Shown here piece by piece: positions 1 to 11,400 of a DNA stretch of 64,000 nucleotides. The stretch comes from Siphonodentalium dalli (Eukaryota; Mollusca; Scaphopoda; Gadilida; Siphonodentaliidae). The notes below the pieces were generated by a model. The model saw nothing but the letters and a program-made list of their open reading frames with translations. It had not been told where the DNA came from and did not search any database. The position numbers were made by a program, and so were the translations under genes. Positions within the stretch are counted from its first letter, which is position 1; every line of letters starts with the position of its first letter. The stretch is taken from contig CP136068.1 of NCBI GenBank assembly GCA_032622095.1, forward strand, positions 115,929,509 through 115,993,508. Direction: 5' to 3'.

Positions 1-1180
1 ACATGGCCACCAGCAGCCATCTTGGATTTTACTCTTTGTATGACTAAATCCTTTAGCACGGACTACAGGTCGTAGCTTTAGTCTGATCATCATGAAATTT
101 GTCATGGCTGTTTAAATTGGAATGTAGATGGGAACAAGTCATTTTGGGGTCATTCGGACAAAAAATATGGCTGCCAGTGGCCATCTTGGATTTCAAAATT
201 CAATCCATTAGCACGGGCTACAGGTCGTACTGTTCGTCTGATCATCATGAAATTTGTCATGGGTGTTAATATTGACATGTAGATGGGAACGAGTAATTTT
301 GGGGTCGTTAGGCCAAAAAACATGGCCGCTGGCAGCCATCTTGGATTTTACTCTTTGCATGACTAAATCCTTTCACACGGGCTACAAGTCGTACCTTTGG
401 TCAGATCATCATGAAATTTGTCATGGATGTTAAATATGACATGTAGATGGGAAAGAGTCATTTTCAGGTCATTCGGCCCAAAAACATGGCCGCCAGCAGC
501 CATCTTGGATTTTACTCTTTGCATGACTAAATCCTTTGGCATGGGCTACAGGTCGCACCTTTTGTCAGATCATTGTGAAATTTGTCATAGATGCTGACAT
601 TGACATGTAGATGAGAACGAGTCAATTTTAGGTTATTCGGCCAAAATCATGGCCACCAGCAGCCATCTTGGATTTTACTCTTTGCATGACTAAATCCTTT
701 GGCATGGGCTACAGGTCGTACCTTTAGTCGGATCATCATGAAATTTGTCATGGCTGTTGACATTGGGATGTAGACAGGAACGAGTCATTTTAGGTTCATT
801 TGCTCTTAAAACTTGTCCACTGGCAGCCATCTTGGATTTTACTCTTTGCATGACTAAATCCTTTGGCATGGGCTACAGGTCGTACCTTTAGTCGGATCAT
901 CATGAAATTTGTCATGGCTGTTGACATTGGGATGTAGACAGGAACGAGTCATTTTAGGTTCATTTGGTCTTAAAACGTGTCCACTGGCAGCCATCCTGGA
1001 TTTTACTCTTTGCATGACTAAATCCTTTGGCACACCCTACAGTCCACTTCCCTCATCTGATCATCTCCAGACTTCATATTAATCTTAATATTGATCTTAC
1101 TAGATGGAAGCTATCAAATGTTTTTGAATTTTATTGGAAAACATAGCCACCAGTAACCATCTTGGATTTTACTTTATTAT
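1..1180. repeat. ~163-bp tandem repeat, about 7.5 units
   Basis: The anchor CCATCTTGGATTTTACTC recurs at about 18, 181, 337, 500, 663, 827, 991 and 1159, giving spacings of 156-168 bp. Each unit also carries the motifs CATGACTAAATCCTTTGGCA, CTACAGGTCGTACC and ATCATGAAATTTGTCATGG. Units are diverged but alignable, and the last is the most degraded before a (TA)n run at about 1178-1198. Diverged single units of the same family occur at 11160-11400 and 12610-12740, so it is a dispersed family that is locally tandem. No coding frame persists through the units. The array may begin left of the window. Confidence 0.9.
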
Positions 1181-1199
1181 ATATATATATATATATATC

Positions 1200-2478
1200 T
1201 TCATGTTGATAATCTAGTATTACTACTACTCAGACATTTCAACTTTCCGCATGCCAAATCGCTCCACATTAATTTATTCCCTTTCCAAGTTGAGCTACAG
1301 TGTCATTGACACTTTCATTTAAGAAATATGCTCACCCCTTACGGGAGCGACATTTATTCTATCGATAACAGGCCACAAAACTTTGTTGGTATAACCAATA
1401 GTATTTTGGGATATACTGTTCTCAGATATCTATGAATTCAATAAATTCTTTCACTTGAGGTGGTATACATGTAAGGTGGTGTAATTGTCCAGTTTGCACC
1501 TTAGGGCCTCATAGGATAATTACTATATAAACAAAAAATCATAAATATTGTTATCCTTCATCCCAATACCTCTCTTCTGATTGGCTTACGGTGCGTCACA
1601 TGGCAGGCCGCAAATCACTTGTTACCCTCAAGGGTAACATTTCAACAGTTGTTGACCGCTCAGCGATTACCAGTAAACATAGAACTACGATGAACTCAAC
1701 GTGCAGATTCCCTCACAGCTCTCTAATAATTTCCCAAAACACTCTTTTTATAACCCCCAGTTTCGTAACAACCGCGAACTGTGGTGTTTGCTAATTTGCA
1801 TAATTGTTGTTTTCAATTCGCAATTAAAGCACGCTATGTATGAATGGAGTTATCACAGACATAAATACGTTATAAGGTGTAATGTTCCTTGGACATTTTT
1901 ATATCAATACTAAATACTGTGGAACATATAGATAAACCTTATTATGCAGTTCGTATGTAATGCAGACAATTGCACACACGATGTACATACGCTACAAATA
2001 CGTTTCTTTCTCTAAAGATCAAATAGCCACTCTTTATCAATTGACAATTTTCTTTCCCCTGTACATTCCCCAGACTTCACAAGAATACCCTTATGTTGCG
2101 TAACAGTTGTCAGTTTCTTTTTTGCACCACTACAACATATTAGTTTCACATTTTAGTGTTCTTGAAATTAACACTCTTGCTGCGTCTTTGCGCTCATTAA
2201 AAACGAAACCGAACATTCCGCCGCATGGCTACTCTACTCCGAAATTGATTTGCTCCTCTTTCCGTGAACCGATTCACACCACGCGACCAGCAAACTGACC
2301 GGACAATAGCTGTGCAGATGATGGGTGTGTTAATCGATCCAAATTGTGAATGTTGTTTTTTCTAAAAAGCGGGGATTCCAACATAAAATTAACTCTTTGA
2401 ACTGGATTAAAGAATATACGCGCGCACTTAGGTCTGTCATTGAGGAGGTTCGTGTGTACTCCTTTGTCAGATAACAAA
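1200..2478. other. No gene or recognised repeat
   Basis: AT-rich sequence without a convincing exon, RNA gene or clear repeat. The short open frames here have no recognisable domain and no supporting splice signals. Upstream fucosidase exons were looked for on the + strand and not found. Confidence 0.5.
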
Positions 2479-2631
2479 ACAGTTGTCACCCTTGTTTTCG
2501 TGAGACACGGGGATTTGTCGCCGCTCTCGACCTGGAATGTCATCCTCGGGCCTGGCGGACCTCGGGTGGCATTCCAGGTCTCGAGCGGGCGACAAATCCC
2601 TGTGTCTCACTAAATCGCGGGCGACAACTGT
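2479..2631. mobile_element. 153-bp hairpin MITE-like inverted repeat
   Basis: The left arm starts ACAGTTGTCACCC and continues through GTGAGACACGGGGATTTGTCG to GACCTGGAATG. The right arm is the reverse complement with scattered mismatches and ends GGGCGACAACTGT. The loop near 2545-2560 is GC-rich. Near-perfect self-complementarity over the full length indicates a miniature inverted-repeat element. No clear target-site duplication was found, so the superfamily is unknown. Confidence 0.75.
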
Positions 2632-2994
2632 ATATTATTAACCATTTCTTTTTAAATACTTATCAACAAGTAGATAATATGAGCAGTTCAACATAGCCCG
2701 TTTGTTGAACATATCATCTGAACATTTTTCACCAATGAATAGGTATCCTTCTGCACTTGTATTCTCTTTTCGTCTGACTGTCTTCTGCTGAATTTATCCA
2801 GAACACACCTCAAAACGAATAATAGACCATTCCAATGTATACCTTTATATCTGAATGGGAGAAACCATTTAGTACACAGTGAGAGATTATTTATTCCTAC
2901 ATATCAATGAAGATGATATATAAAGTTTTAATCCAAACACATGGGTAGCAAAACACGATTTCATGGGTTTGTAGGAGGGCTGAAAAATAGGATT
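2632..2994. other. No gene; short dispersed-repeat fragment
   Basis: About 24 bases near 2818-2842 (containing AATAGACCATTCCAAT) recur near 14735-14760, so this stretch holds at least a fragment of a dispersed repeat. Nothing else is recognised. Confidence 0.45.
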
Positions 2995-2998
2995 TTAA

Positions 2999-3575
2999 AG
3001 GGGTACTGTATGCCATTTTCAATAAATTCCCAGTAATAACAACGATCTAATATCGATAATATATAGAAAAATAAGTAATTTGAGTCGAAGATGTATTCTG
3101 TAAACGTTCGGGTTAATAGGTTATCTTAAAATCAAAGCTAATAATTTGATAGAAATTTAATTTATGGCTGGAGCCATAAATTAAATTATGAATTTCCGTG
3201 TACAAGACGTAATCAAATTAATTAAAGGATAGTGGATTGGATAACGCGTGGCACACATGATCATGTAAAAAATTACGTTGCTATGCTGTGTAAACTCAAG
3301 CCGCTCACTGACTAGTGACTATACAATAACTTAAATGAGTATATGGAACTAGTATCATAGTATGCATATAATATAACATTTATTTGATACATTTGCTTGA
3401 AAACTGTACAAAAATTATTCGACAACGACAATTTGTATTTTTGCATTCCGACTAATCTGCCATCCGTAACATTACTTCGTACTCAACAGACTTTCAAATA
3501 ATCGAAATCTGGTTATCTTATTCTACAACTCAGAGACTAAAGAAACCAACAACAACATTTAAGTACAGTATCCTT
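2999..3575. mobile_element. 577-bp MITE with TTAA target duplication
   Basis: TTAA at 2995-2998 is followed by AGGGGTACTGTA. The other end reads TACAGTATCCTT followed by TTAA at 3576-3579. The ends are inverted repeats with two mismatches in twelve. A TTAA duplication is characteristic of piggyBac and Kolobok transposons. The interior has no transposase frame but contains a small perfect hairpin around 3157-3187. A non-autonomous member is the simplest reading; the exact superfamily is undecided. Confidence 0.65.
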
Positions 3576-3579
3576 TTAA

Positions 3580-4540
3580 GCATAGAAGGGCTATAACTAT
3601 CAGTTTGGCTTCTGTTATTTCTGGGAGTAATGGTTTATTGGATTATGTTTGAATACGAAGTATGTCTTTGTATGAATATGTTGTTGGCCAGCTCTGTATG
3701 GCACTCCACCTGAGAAGAGCCTGATTTATCTCCCTTGAAATAAGTCATCTGCACTTCCAAGACCAAATTTCAAAATTGAGTTGATAACTTTTCTTTATTG
3801 TTTAATATATCTTACATATATCTAGGTTCTATCAGCTCATAAGGTGATTATAGACTGACATGAGCTCTGTCTTGGTTAGCTTTGGGGCTGAAAATGGCCA
3901 ATTTCAGCCAAAAATGGTTAAAATGAAGATTCTGCACAGTCAGTCTAAGGGAGATAATCCAACTTGTGATGTGACAATTCCTGTCAAATGCAGACAGATA
4001 ATGCTCTGACCATTTCTCTATCTTGTAACCAACTATTCATGTGCTGTTTATCAATGACCATAGCTCAGCAGAAGGTTGTAGTACAGTTCCCCTCTCAAAA
4101 TGGTGAAAATTGCCCGAGATCGTGTATTGCTACCTTGGCACTTTCATTTCTGAGTTTGAAAATTGTCAAAAGACGAAACTTGAGTGAGTCCAGAGAATTT
4201 GAGATCGCTCATGTTTTTTATGCTGGAACGTTAAAAAAGCAGTTTTTCTGCATCTTCGGGATCTTGTTCCTCCGACATGAAGTAATTGTCATTTTGCTGG
4301 ACTATTTTACGATCATCGACCGATATGTGGTTCCTATCGCCAATTCTTTACATATCACAACTCAAATACGCCACCTATCGCAGCCACTTTGCAACAGGAA
4401 GTTTGCCTTATCATCTCCCTTCGGCTTGGTGAATGTAATAGCTTGTCTATCCAGCTAGATTTGCAATTTGCGTGCGACAACTTTCTGGGTCAAGTCTTCC
4501 TTCCAATGAATTGGGGGTATGTGCACTATTTATATATTTA
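3580..4540. other. Unassigned; one open frame without recognised domain
   Basis: An open frame of about 156 codons runs at 3988-4458 on the + strand. Its composition is not domain-like, no family is recognised, and no splice context supports it. I treat it as non-coding. Confidence 0.4.
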
Positions 4541-4544
4541 TTAT

Positions 4545-5110
4545 ACCCCCCGCAACAAAGTTGGAATCAGCTTGTGCGTCCGTCCGTGGACACAAATTTG
4601 TCCGGAGTTTTTCTCAGTCGTTTTTTGATCAATTTATGTGAAACTTGGCACAGACATCAAGCACCATGGGAACCTGTGCACCTGCCATTATGACGTCTGT
4701 CGGACTTTTTTTGGTGGAGTTATCCCCCCTTTTTCGCAACATGTATAATTTTGTCCGATCTTTTATTCCTACATTTTTAGGTCAATTTTTTTAAAACTTG
4801 GCACAGATATTTAGTACCATGGGAACCTGTGCACCTGCGATTATGACGTCTGTCCGACATTTTTTGGTGGAGTTATGCCCCTTTTTTTACTTAGAAATTT
4901 TTTTGCAACATGCATAATTTTGTCCGAGCTTTTATTCCTACATCTTTGGGTCAATGTTTTGTAATCTTGGCAGTTATATTCAGTACCATGGGAACCTGTG
5001 CACCTGCGATTATGATGTCTGTCCGACTTTTTTTTGTGGAGTTATTCCCCTTTTTTCACTTAGAACATTTTCTCAACATGCATAATTTTGTCCGAGCATT
5101 TTTCGGTCAA
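4545..5110 (+). repeat. GTCCG-type dispersed repeat with ~150-170-bp internal units
   Basis: It begins near TATACCCCCCGCAACAAAGT, followed by GTCCGTCCGTGGACACAAAT. The block CCATGGGAACCTGTGCACCT recurs near 4662, 4817 and 4987, each time followed by ATTATGACGTCTGTC and a 'GGTGGAGTTAT' segment. An inverted, shorter copy of the same family lies at 54490-54725. It is followed at about 5112-5130 by two TTAGGG units, which are too few to call a telomeric tract. Confidence 0.85.
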
Positions 5111-5280
5111 TAGGTTTAAGATTAGGGTTAGGGTTGTGCACCTGCAAGGGGAACTGTTATTTTATTATCTTAACTAAATGTTTACTGACATGTGAAACAT
5201 CTTCGTATTTTAAAAACACGGGTGTATACTGTCCCATTGGGACAGTCACACCTCTAGTTTATTTATGGAAGGCCATAAAT

Positions 5281-5742
5281 GTGACCCGCCATATCAAATC
5301 CAGTCGAAAGTCGGGATTTTTTTACCCTGTGCCAATGTATTCTCATTCTCTTATATATGCAAGTCGACCATATGTCGCCTCGCATATATAAGAGAATGCA
5401 TTGGCCTAACAATTTTTTACAATTTTAATAATTTTTTCTTGTATTCTTTAACAATTTTATAATTTCACCCATACAGAGCCCCAGACAAACATGAGCAGAC
5501 GACACTCTTCTATATGCTTCTATATATGTGTGGGGCTCCCTGCAGGGTAATGGATGTTTTTTATTTTATGTCCTAAAAATTGTAAGAAACATTTATTTAA
5601 AAAAAATGATAAAAAATTGTTAGGCCAATGCATTCTCTTATATATGCGAGGTGACCTATGGTCGACTCGCATATATAAGAGAATGCATTGGCACAGGGTA
5701 AAAAAATCCCGACTTACGACTGGATTTGATATGGCGGGTCAC
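5281..5742. mobile_element. 462-bp nested foldback element
   Basis: The ends GTGACCCGCCATATCAAATCC and its complement (5722-5742) are inverted repeats that continue for about 130 bp. Each arm is itself a hairpin: CCAATGCATTCTC...GAGAATGCATTGG around a TATATATGCGAG stem. The element is therefore a palindrome of palindromes, with a third small hairpin near 5476-5545 in the loop. AAAT directly flanks both ends and may be a 4-bp target duplication. A related element lies at 17634-17804. It ends 170 bp before the fucosidase exon. Confidence 0.8.
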
Positions 5743-5912
5743 AAATATGTTTTTTGGTGATGCCGCGATCCCTGAGAAAAGAACTATTTTGTTTATCTGG
5801 CCATAAAGTTTTGTTCATATTTTGCATGAAAGGAAAAAAGGTTATTAAATGAAATTTGCACGAACGCTCATTTTTTAAGACCTGAATAAGTATCATCACA
5901 TTGCTTTTTCAG

Positions 5913-6083
5913 CTGCGGAGGCAATATTCTGATCAACATTGGGCCCACATCAGATGGTCGAATCGTTCCAATTTTTGAGGAGAGACTTCGACAACTCGGC
6001 AGCTGGTTGGATGTCAACGGTGAAGCTATTTACTCATCTGTTCCATGGACACATCAGAATGACACAGTAACACCTGGAATTTG
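5913..6083 (+). CDS. FUCA1: Alpha-L-fucosidase, penultimate exon (partial gene)
   Basis: This 171-bp exon encodes part of a GH29 alpha-L-fucosidase, the lysosomal or secreted exoglycosidase that removes terminal alpha-L-fucose from glycoconjugates. The acceptor is a pyrimidine run ending in AG at 5911-5912. The first base completes a split codon, followed by Cys-Gly-Gly-Asn, then [27 protein letters not shown] and QNDTVTP, all hallmarks of the segment joining the catalytic barrel to the C-terminal beta-sandwich. The donor is GTTAGT at 6084. The exon ends with two bases of a Trp codon that the exon at 14225 completes, so phase agrees. The catalytic nucleophile region lies upstream, outside the window or unseen. 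FUCA1 versus another animal paralogue cannot be decided from this piece. Confidence 0.93.
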
Positions 6084-6353
6084 GTTAGTTTTCTACTGTA
6101 ACATAACCGTGTTACACCGGATTACATTACTATGCTAAACATGTTACACCAGATTATGTTACGAACATGCTTCTCCTACTTCAGGAATTCAAGATTGGCG
6201 CCTGAGTTAGAAATTAGGCAATCACTGAGATCATATATACGATATGTGATTTTTTGGGCTGACTTTTTGTATAGTGTCTTTGATATCCCCTGGGTGGTAT
6301 TTCTTTTACATTTTGCGACATTTTGTGAAATGGTTGTTTGTTTGTTACCCATT

Positions 6354-6510
6354 ATTATATCCCCTTTGAAAAAAAAGGGGCTATACTCTTTTGCACCTGT
6401 CAGTCTGTATGTACGTATGTTCGTCCGATGTCTGTTCATGTCATAACTTGAACAGTAGTGCTTGGATCTCAATGAAATTTGTTATGGATGTTCACTACTA
6501 TTACCTTTAT
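6354..6510 (+). repeat. Short dispersed GTCCG-type repeat fragment
   Basis: It starts at TATCCCCTTTG and its reverse complement around a short A-rich loop, followed by GTCTGTATGTACGTATGTTCG and 'AATGAAATTTGTTATGGATG'. The opening and the variable 'GTNCGTNNG' tract match the style of the other repeats at 4545 and 9351. It is truncated and has no coding capacity. Confidence 0.5.
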
Positions 6511-7089
6511 AAGAAAGTTTAGAAGTTTCGACAAATTTTGAAACCATAAAGAATTAGTTTCTGGCTTGGTCATCTAAATTAACAAGTGACTCGCAGCTTT
6601 TTTCTGACTGTTCTAATGATATCGATGAATGTTTACAGAAATTTTCAACTGATGAGACAATCAAAAAGTTTCTTTCCTTATATTGTGTCGAACTGGATGA
6701 AATTCATTCATCGATAGCCATTAAATATACGGTTTGTTGAATGCCGAGCTTTGTCGAATGGAAGTGCGTGGCCTGACCTCAAGTGTGTATGTCAGGATTG
6801 CAGACTAGAATATGGTGAGCATCAAGATGCTAATAATCATGCAGTCTATATGCAACATACCTAGAAACAATCCAAATTTTGTTGCTGGACAAAATGACAA
6901 GCACCAATTGATTGTGCGTCATTAATAATCTTGTTCCTGTCAAATACAAAATTTCTCGAAGTGTATGTTATGTGTACAATTTAGGCATTTAATAAAAAAA
7001 ACTTGATTTACGTTTAACTTCGATAAAACTATGCAAAACAAATGAAGTAAAATTTCTCGTAATTTGTTTCATACCACATGGCTATTAAA

Positions 7090-8076
7090 CAGGGTTTCCG
7101 CTAGGGGTTGGGGGAATATGGCCGGTTTTGGGAAGCACATACCCGGCGCCTTGTCGGGAGAAATTTTTTATGTTTATCACTGAAAAGTAGCCATTTCCTT
7201 GCACTTGAGATAAAAAGCAGAACATTGAAGCTTGGTATAGAAACCGAATTAAAACAGATCGTCTTTCTTTGATCTCAAGCTAATGAACTAAAAGCATGTA
7301 AGCACTGTAACATACAGTGGATAGAATGACTTTTATAGCAATATTAAAAGCCGACATCAAAGGAACTAAAGACACATTGTCACACTCAGTGTCAAGTGTA
7401 CTCTAGCAGTAACCAGTGTTATGGTGTCATGAGCAAAGCTCATGTCACATGCTCTGCATGCTTTCTTAGTATTCACAGTACCACAATTTGGTGAAAATAA
7501 AAATTTCCTCAGACGGAGATGACCTCATGCTGGAATCGTAAAATGGATAAATTTTTATTAATTGGACACTGAATAAATACATTGATAATAACTATTAATA
7601 TTTTTTATTTTTAATTAAACATTTCTTTGATACAGACCTTGTTTTGAGGTAAAATGTCTTCACTGTTCATCGCAGTGACTGCCAGAACTCACCTGTGTTC
7701 ATGGTTGCAGCTTAGAATTCAGCCCCCCCCCCCCCCCAATGACTTACCAATGTATAATGCAAATTTTGAGGGAAATAGTTGGTCAGAAAGTTGGGACTTA
7801 GAGACAGAAATCTACGGTAAATTAAAATGTGAGAGGCTGATTAATACTAAACATTCGCCAACAAAGCATTAAACAGGATGGTGTTGACAACTGTGCACGT
7901 GGTCTGCGCTACTGGTCATGTCTTATTCAGACAGGATTCCTTGCAATCTGTTAATCATCAGTGTCAGTGATCGCTCGTCCTGTGTAAAAAGTGGTCTGAA
8001 CTAGGTCAGTAGCTATTTTGTGGCCAATATTAAGTCAAGTTTGGACGGCCAGCCTGCCGTAGTAGCGGAAATTCTG
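7090..8076. mobile_element. 987-bp hAT-like non-autonomous element
   Basis: The left end is CAGGGTTTCCGCTAG and the right end is TAGCGGAAATTCTG, an inverted repeat with two mismatches over 14 bases. TATTAAA precedes the left end (7083-7089) and follows the right end (8077-8083). The direct repeat becomes 8 bp (TATTAAAC) if the terminal C is shared. Both the CAGGG-type end and the 8-bp duplication are typical of hAT elements. The interior, including a poly-C run near 7726-7738, has no recognisable transposase. Confidence 0.7.
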
Positions 8077-9215
8077 TATTAAACTATGTTTAATTTATTA
8101 ATTCAAATGAGCCAGAGTAACTAATAAACACCAACAAAAATGCAAAACTGAACTATAGAAAACTGTCTGAGATTTGTTACGTGACCAAGTGGCGCATACT
8201 ATTTGAAAATCATACCATTTCGAGCGATTTGTTTATTTGAAGAAATAACTCATTTCAGAAATTTGTTTTCACCATTTTTAAAGTGAAATGAAACATTGAG
8301 GTACACGGCATGTCCCTTCATTAAAATTTGCAACTGCACTCACCCAGCATTACTAGTATTAGAGTACTGAATTCAGTCACTTGATTATATTTGGGCATTT
8401 TCAGTCGGTCATTGGCTAATTTCCAGACTTACCTGTAGCCCGTTAAAGTCTCCTGCGATCGTTAGAGATTCAATTTGGTATGAAATAACACAAAAGATTT
8501 GATTCGAATCAAAATGACTGTTTGATAAATTTTCTAATCCTCCTGCAACCGGAGACTTTTGTAACTTTTTCTTAATATATAAACAAATATTCCCTTAAAA
8601 CATTGCCATTTAAAGACATATTATGTACTTGCAGGGATTTTTTTAGGTGTCCTCAGGGTCCGGTAAACGGACCCATTCCCAATGGGAAAAAGGCACCTTT
8701 ATTCCCAATTTTCAACCACCAAATTCCCAATTGCAGGCAGGTATATAATATCATCGGGTTTATTGATTAATTATCTTTTTTTTTCCGAGTTTTGTACACT
8801 CAGTCGGCTGAAAATCCGTAGTAAATCGGCGACATGATTCGGGAACATGCCTGCAGCGTGTAATGGCGACCTGACTATTAGCTTAACATGTGAATTACCT
8901 CCCCTCTACCAGCGCATTTATGAAAGAGGGATGATAACTCTAAATAAATTGCTGATTTAAAACATATAAATATAAAAAATATAAATGTTTCGACCAACAC
9001 ATCCTTGGAAATTCTCACAGTGTCCCCATTAAGTAGAATTTAATATGTGTACACAGCAAGGACTTGCATAAAGTTCAAAACAACTTGTCAATTTAATTCA
9101 CCCCGAACTGTATTCAGTAAACTAATTGCGTAGATGTAAAAACAGCATTTCACAATGACACCGCTGCCTGGATGAACATGAAAGATGCCGCCAACATTAT
9201 TCACACTTTCCCTGA

Positions 9216-9293
9216 ACATCGTGATTAGCAATCACTGAGTGGCAGCGAAAGACCATGGGAAGTGGCTGCCACTCAGTGATTGCTAATCATGTT
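9216..9293. repeat. 78-bp perfect-arm hairpin
   Basis: Arms of about 30 bp (AGCAATCACTGAGTGGCAGC and its complement GCTGCCACTCAGTGATTGCT) flank a loop of about 17 bases. This could be a very small MITE or an extruded palindrome inside the hAT-like element. No flanking duplication is evident. Confidence 0.8.
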
Positions 9294-9350
9294 GTTTACA
9301 TTGTTGTCATGTGAGAGTGCAGTGAAGTGAAAAGAACTCACGCATGCTTT

Positions 9351-10290
9351 TTATACGCCCTTTTGAAAAAAAGGCCGTATTATAGTATTGGTCTGTCCGT
9401 CCGGGCGTCCGTTAACCTGTTGTCCGGATGATAACTTTAGTTAGAGTGAACCAAAATTTGGTATGTGGGTTTATTAGCCGAAAAGTAAGTTCAAGTTCGA
9501 ATTTGGGTTCCGCCCGCCAATTTTCACCGGAGTTATGCACCTTATTTAACGTTTTTTGACTTAGAAAATCCTTGAAATTTGTTGTCCGGATGATAACTTT
9601 AGTATAGTTTATCGGAATGAATCCAAATTTGGAATATTACTTTCTTTCACCAAAACACAGGTCAAGTTCAAACTTGGGTTCTGTCCGACCATTTTTGGCA
9701 GAGTTATGCCCCTTTTTCGACTCAGAAAATTCAGTTTTTCTTATGATTTTTGGTTTCCGGATGATAACTCGATTTTGGAATGTTTATACGCAAAACCCGT
9801 TTTTTTGTGGATTACATATATCAAAATACAGCTCAAGTCTAAATTTCGTTTTAATCCGATGATTTTTGCGAGAGTTATGGCCCCTTTTTTGACGTAATTT
9901 GACTTAGAAAATCCCTGAAATTTGTTGTCCGGATGATAACTTTAGTTAGAGTGAACCGATTTCAATCAAATTTGGTATGTGGGTTTATTAGGAGAAAAGA
10001 CAGCTCAAGTTCGAATTTGGGTTCCGTCCGCCAATTTTCACCGGAGTTATGCCCCTTATTTGACGTAATTTGACTTAGAAAATCCCTGAAATTTGTTGTC
10101 CGGATGATAACTTTACTAGAGCTTATCGGATTCAATGATAATTTGGTATATTACTTTCTCCCACCAAAACACAGGTCAAGTTCAAATTTGAGTTCCGTCC
10201 GCCAATTTTTACCAGAGTTATGCCCCTTTTTTTACCAGTTTCCGCCGACCCAAGAGAGGGCGTATATTGCACGCCCAGCGTAGCTCTTGT
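9351..10290 (+). repeat. GTCCG-type repeat element with five ~170-bp units
   Basis: The segment opens TTATACGCCCT and closes AGGGCGTATA, so short inverted ends bound it. Inside, TTGTCCGGATGATAACTTTA or a close variant recurs near 9420, 9582, 9757, 9926 and 10098. Each is followed by AAATTTGG, 'CAAGTTC', 'GGGTTCCGNCCGCCAATTTT' and 'AGTTATGCCCCTT'. The architecture (inverted ends plus internal tandem units) parallels the repeat at 4545 and larger elements elsewhere in the window. No protein is encoded. Confidence 0.8.
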
Positions 10291-10774
10291 TTAATATGTC
10301 TTCGATGAGCGGCAATCACCCGTGTTGTCTCTTCATTGTGGTAGTACGGTACTGGTAGCTCGATACAGGAATGATAACATGGACACATTGATTTGGTATT
10401 AATTATTTTATTTTATTTATTGAATTACAACTAGATACCTATTCATCCTTGGGTGTTTCATTACCATTTTTCCGTCGAAGTTTGGTGGGTGGCTTGAATT
10501 CTTCCGTTGTTATCTGTGAATTTTCAACTTACCTGAGGCTGAGAAATGGACCTCAGTGGGCTGGGATTTTACTCCATCTTTGAGTGACCTGTGTTTAAGT
10601 TGTGTTAAACACGGACAATTACGGTATTAGTACTATTTACTTGTGTGTAACAGTGATTAATTGAATTTTTCTAAAACATGGAAAATTCCCAATTTTGGTC
10701 TCTAAAGACACATTTTTCCCAATTCGAACGGACCCGGACCCATTCCCAAAATAGGCAGAAAAATCCCTGACTTG

Positions 10775-11125
10775 TTTGGGTGCAAGAAACTTGTGAGTTA
10801 GTGCTCGGGCGCTGTGCCAACTGTGGAATGTAGAATTCTACTAACATCGCAGAAAATCTCAAAGAAATCGACCATACCACTCCATAGAAAACATCATCCG
10901 AACTACTCGCAATTGTAAATATTTACATCTCGATTCGGGAAGCAACAATCGATATTAAACCAACGCTAATTATTTCGTCATCGAGAGTCACGGCATATAA
11001 TTATTGTATAAGAATGACGGTGTGTGTTGTAAATTTGGATTAATATTCTTAAAAATAACTACTTTGAACAAGAATATTCTCCATTTCTATTTGATCACCA
11101 TACCGGAGTGTTTCACATCACTTTA
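10775..11125 (-). repeat. Dispersed repeat family G, copy 1
   Basis: The reverse complement of this stretch aligns over its length with 40507-40885. Shared blocks include GTGATGTGAAACACTCCGGTA, GATCAAATAGAAATGGAGAAT, ATGTTTTCTATG and TGTTAGTAGAAT. The family continues beyond the inserted element at 8632-10769 into 8610-8631. No coding capacity was seen in either copy. Confidence 0.8.
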
Positions 11126-11159
11126 ATATCATGGTCAAACAGAAGGGAGAAAAGACTAC

Positions 11160-11400
11160 ATGTATCATTAGCTCAACTTGACAAAGTTAAGTTTGAGCTA
11201 TTGAAAAATATGGCCACCAGTGACCATCTTGGATTTTACACTTTGCATGAGTAAATCCTTTAGCACACCCTACAGATGATATCCCACATTTAATCATTAC
11301 CAAACTTCATATGGAACTTCGGGGTGACAACTAGATTGGAGCCATCAAATTTTGTTGAAAAAATCATGGCTGCCAGCAGCCATCTTGGATTTTAATCTAA
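11160..11400 (+). repeat. Diverged units of the 163-bp repeat
   Basis: It contains TGGCCACCAGTGACCATCTTGG, then CTTTGCATGAGTAAATCCTTTAGCACACCCTACAG, matching the array at 1-1180, and a second 'GCCAGCAGCCATCTTGG' near 11371. It belongs to the same dispersed family. Confidence 0.75.

Larger units (their letters stand above)
8632..10769. mobile_element. 2.1-kb hAT-like element with 5-bp duplication
   Basis: The ends CAGGGATTTTT and AAAAATCCCTG are inverted repeats. Subterminal blocks on both sides carry GGACCCATTCCCAA in opposite orientation. ACTTG flanks both ends (8627-8631 and 10770-10774). The sequence outside the two ends reconstructs a repeat that is uninterrupted near 40507-40907, which supports these boundaries. 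Two younger elements are nested inside (9216-9293 and 9351-10290). No transposase frame remains. A 5-bp duplication is short for hAT, so the superfamily call is tentative. Confidence 0.75.

Noticed and set aside
3988-4458. 156-codon open frame as a small gene
   Set aside because: No recognisable domain, no splice context, and unusual composition.
5112-5130. Interstitial telomere (TTAGGG)n
   Set aside because: Only about two units are present, which is within chance expectation.
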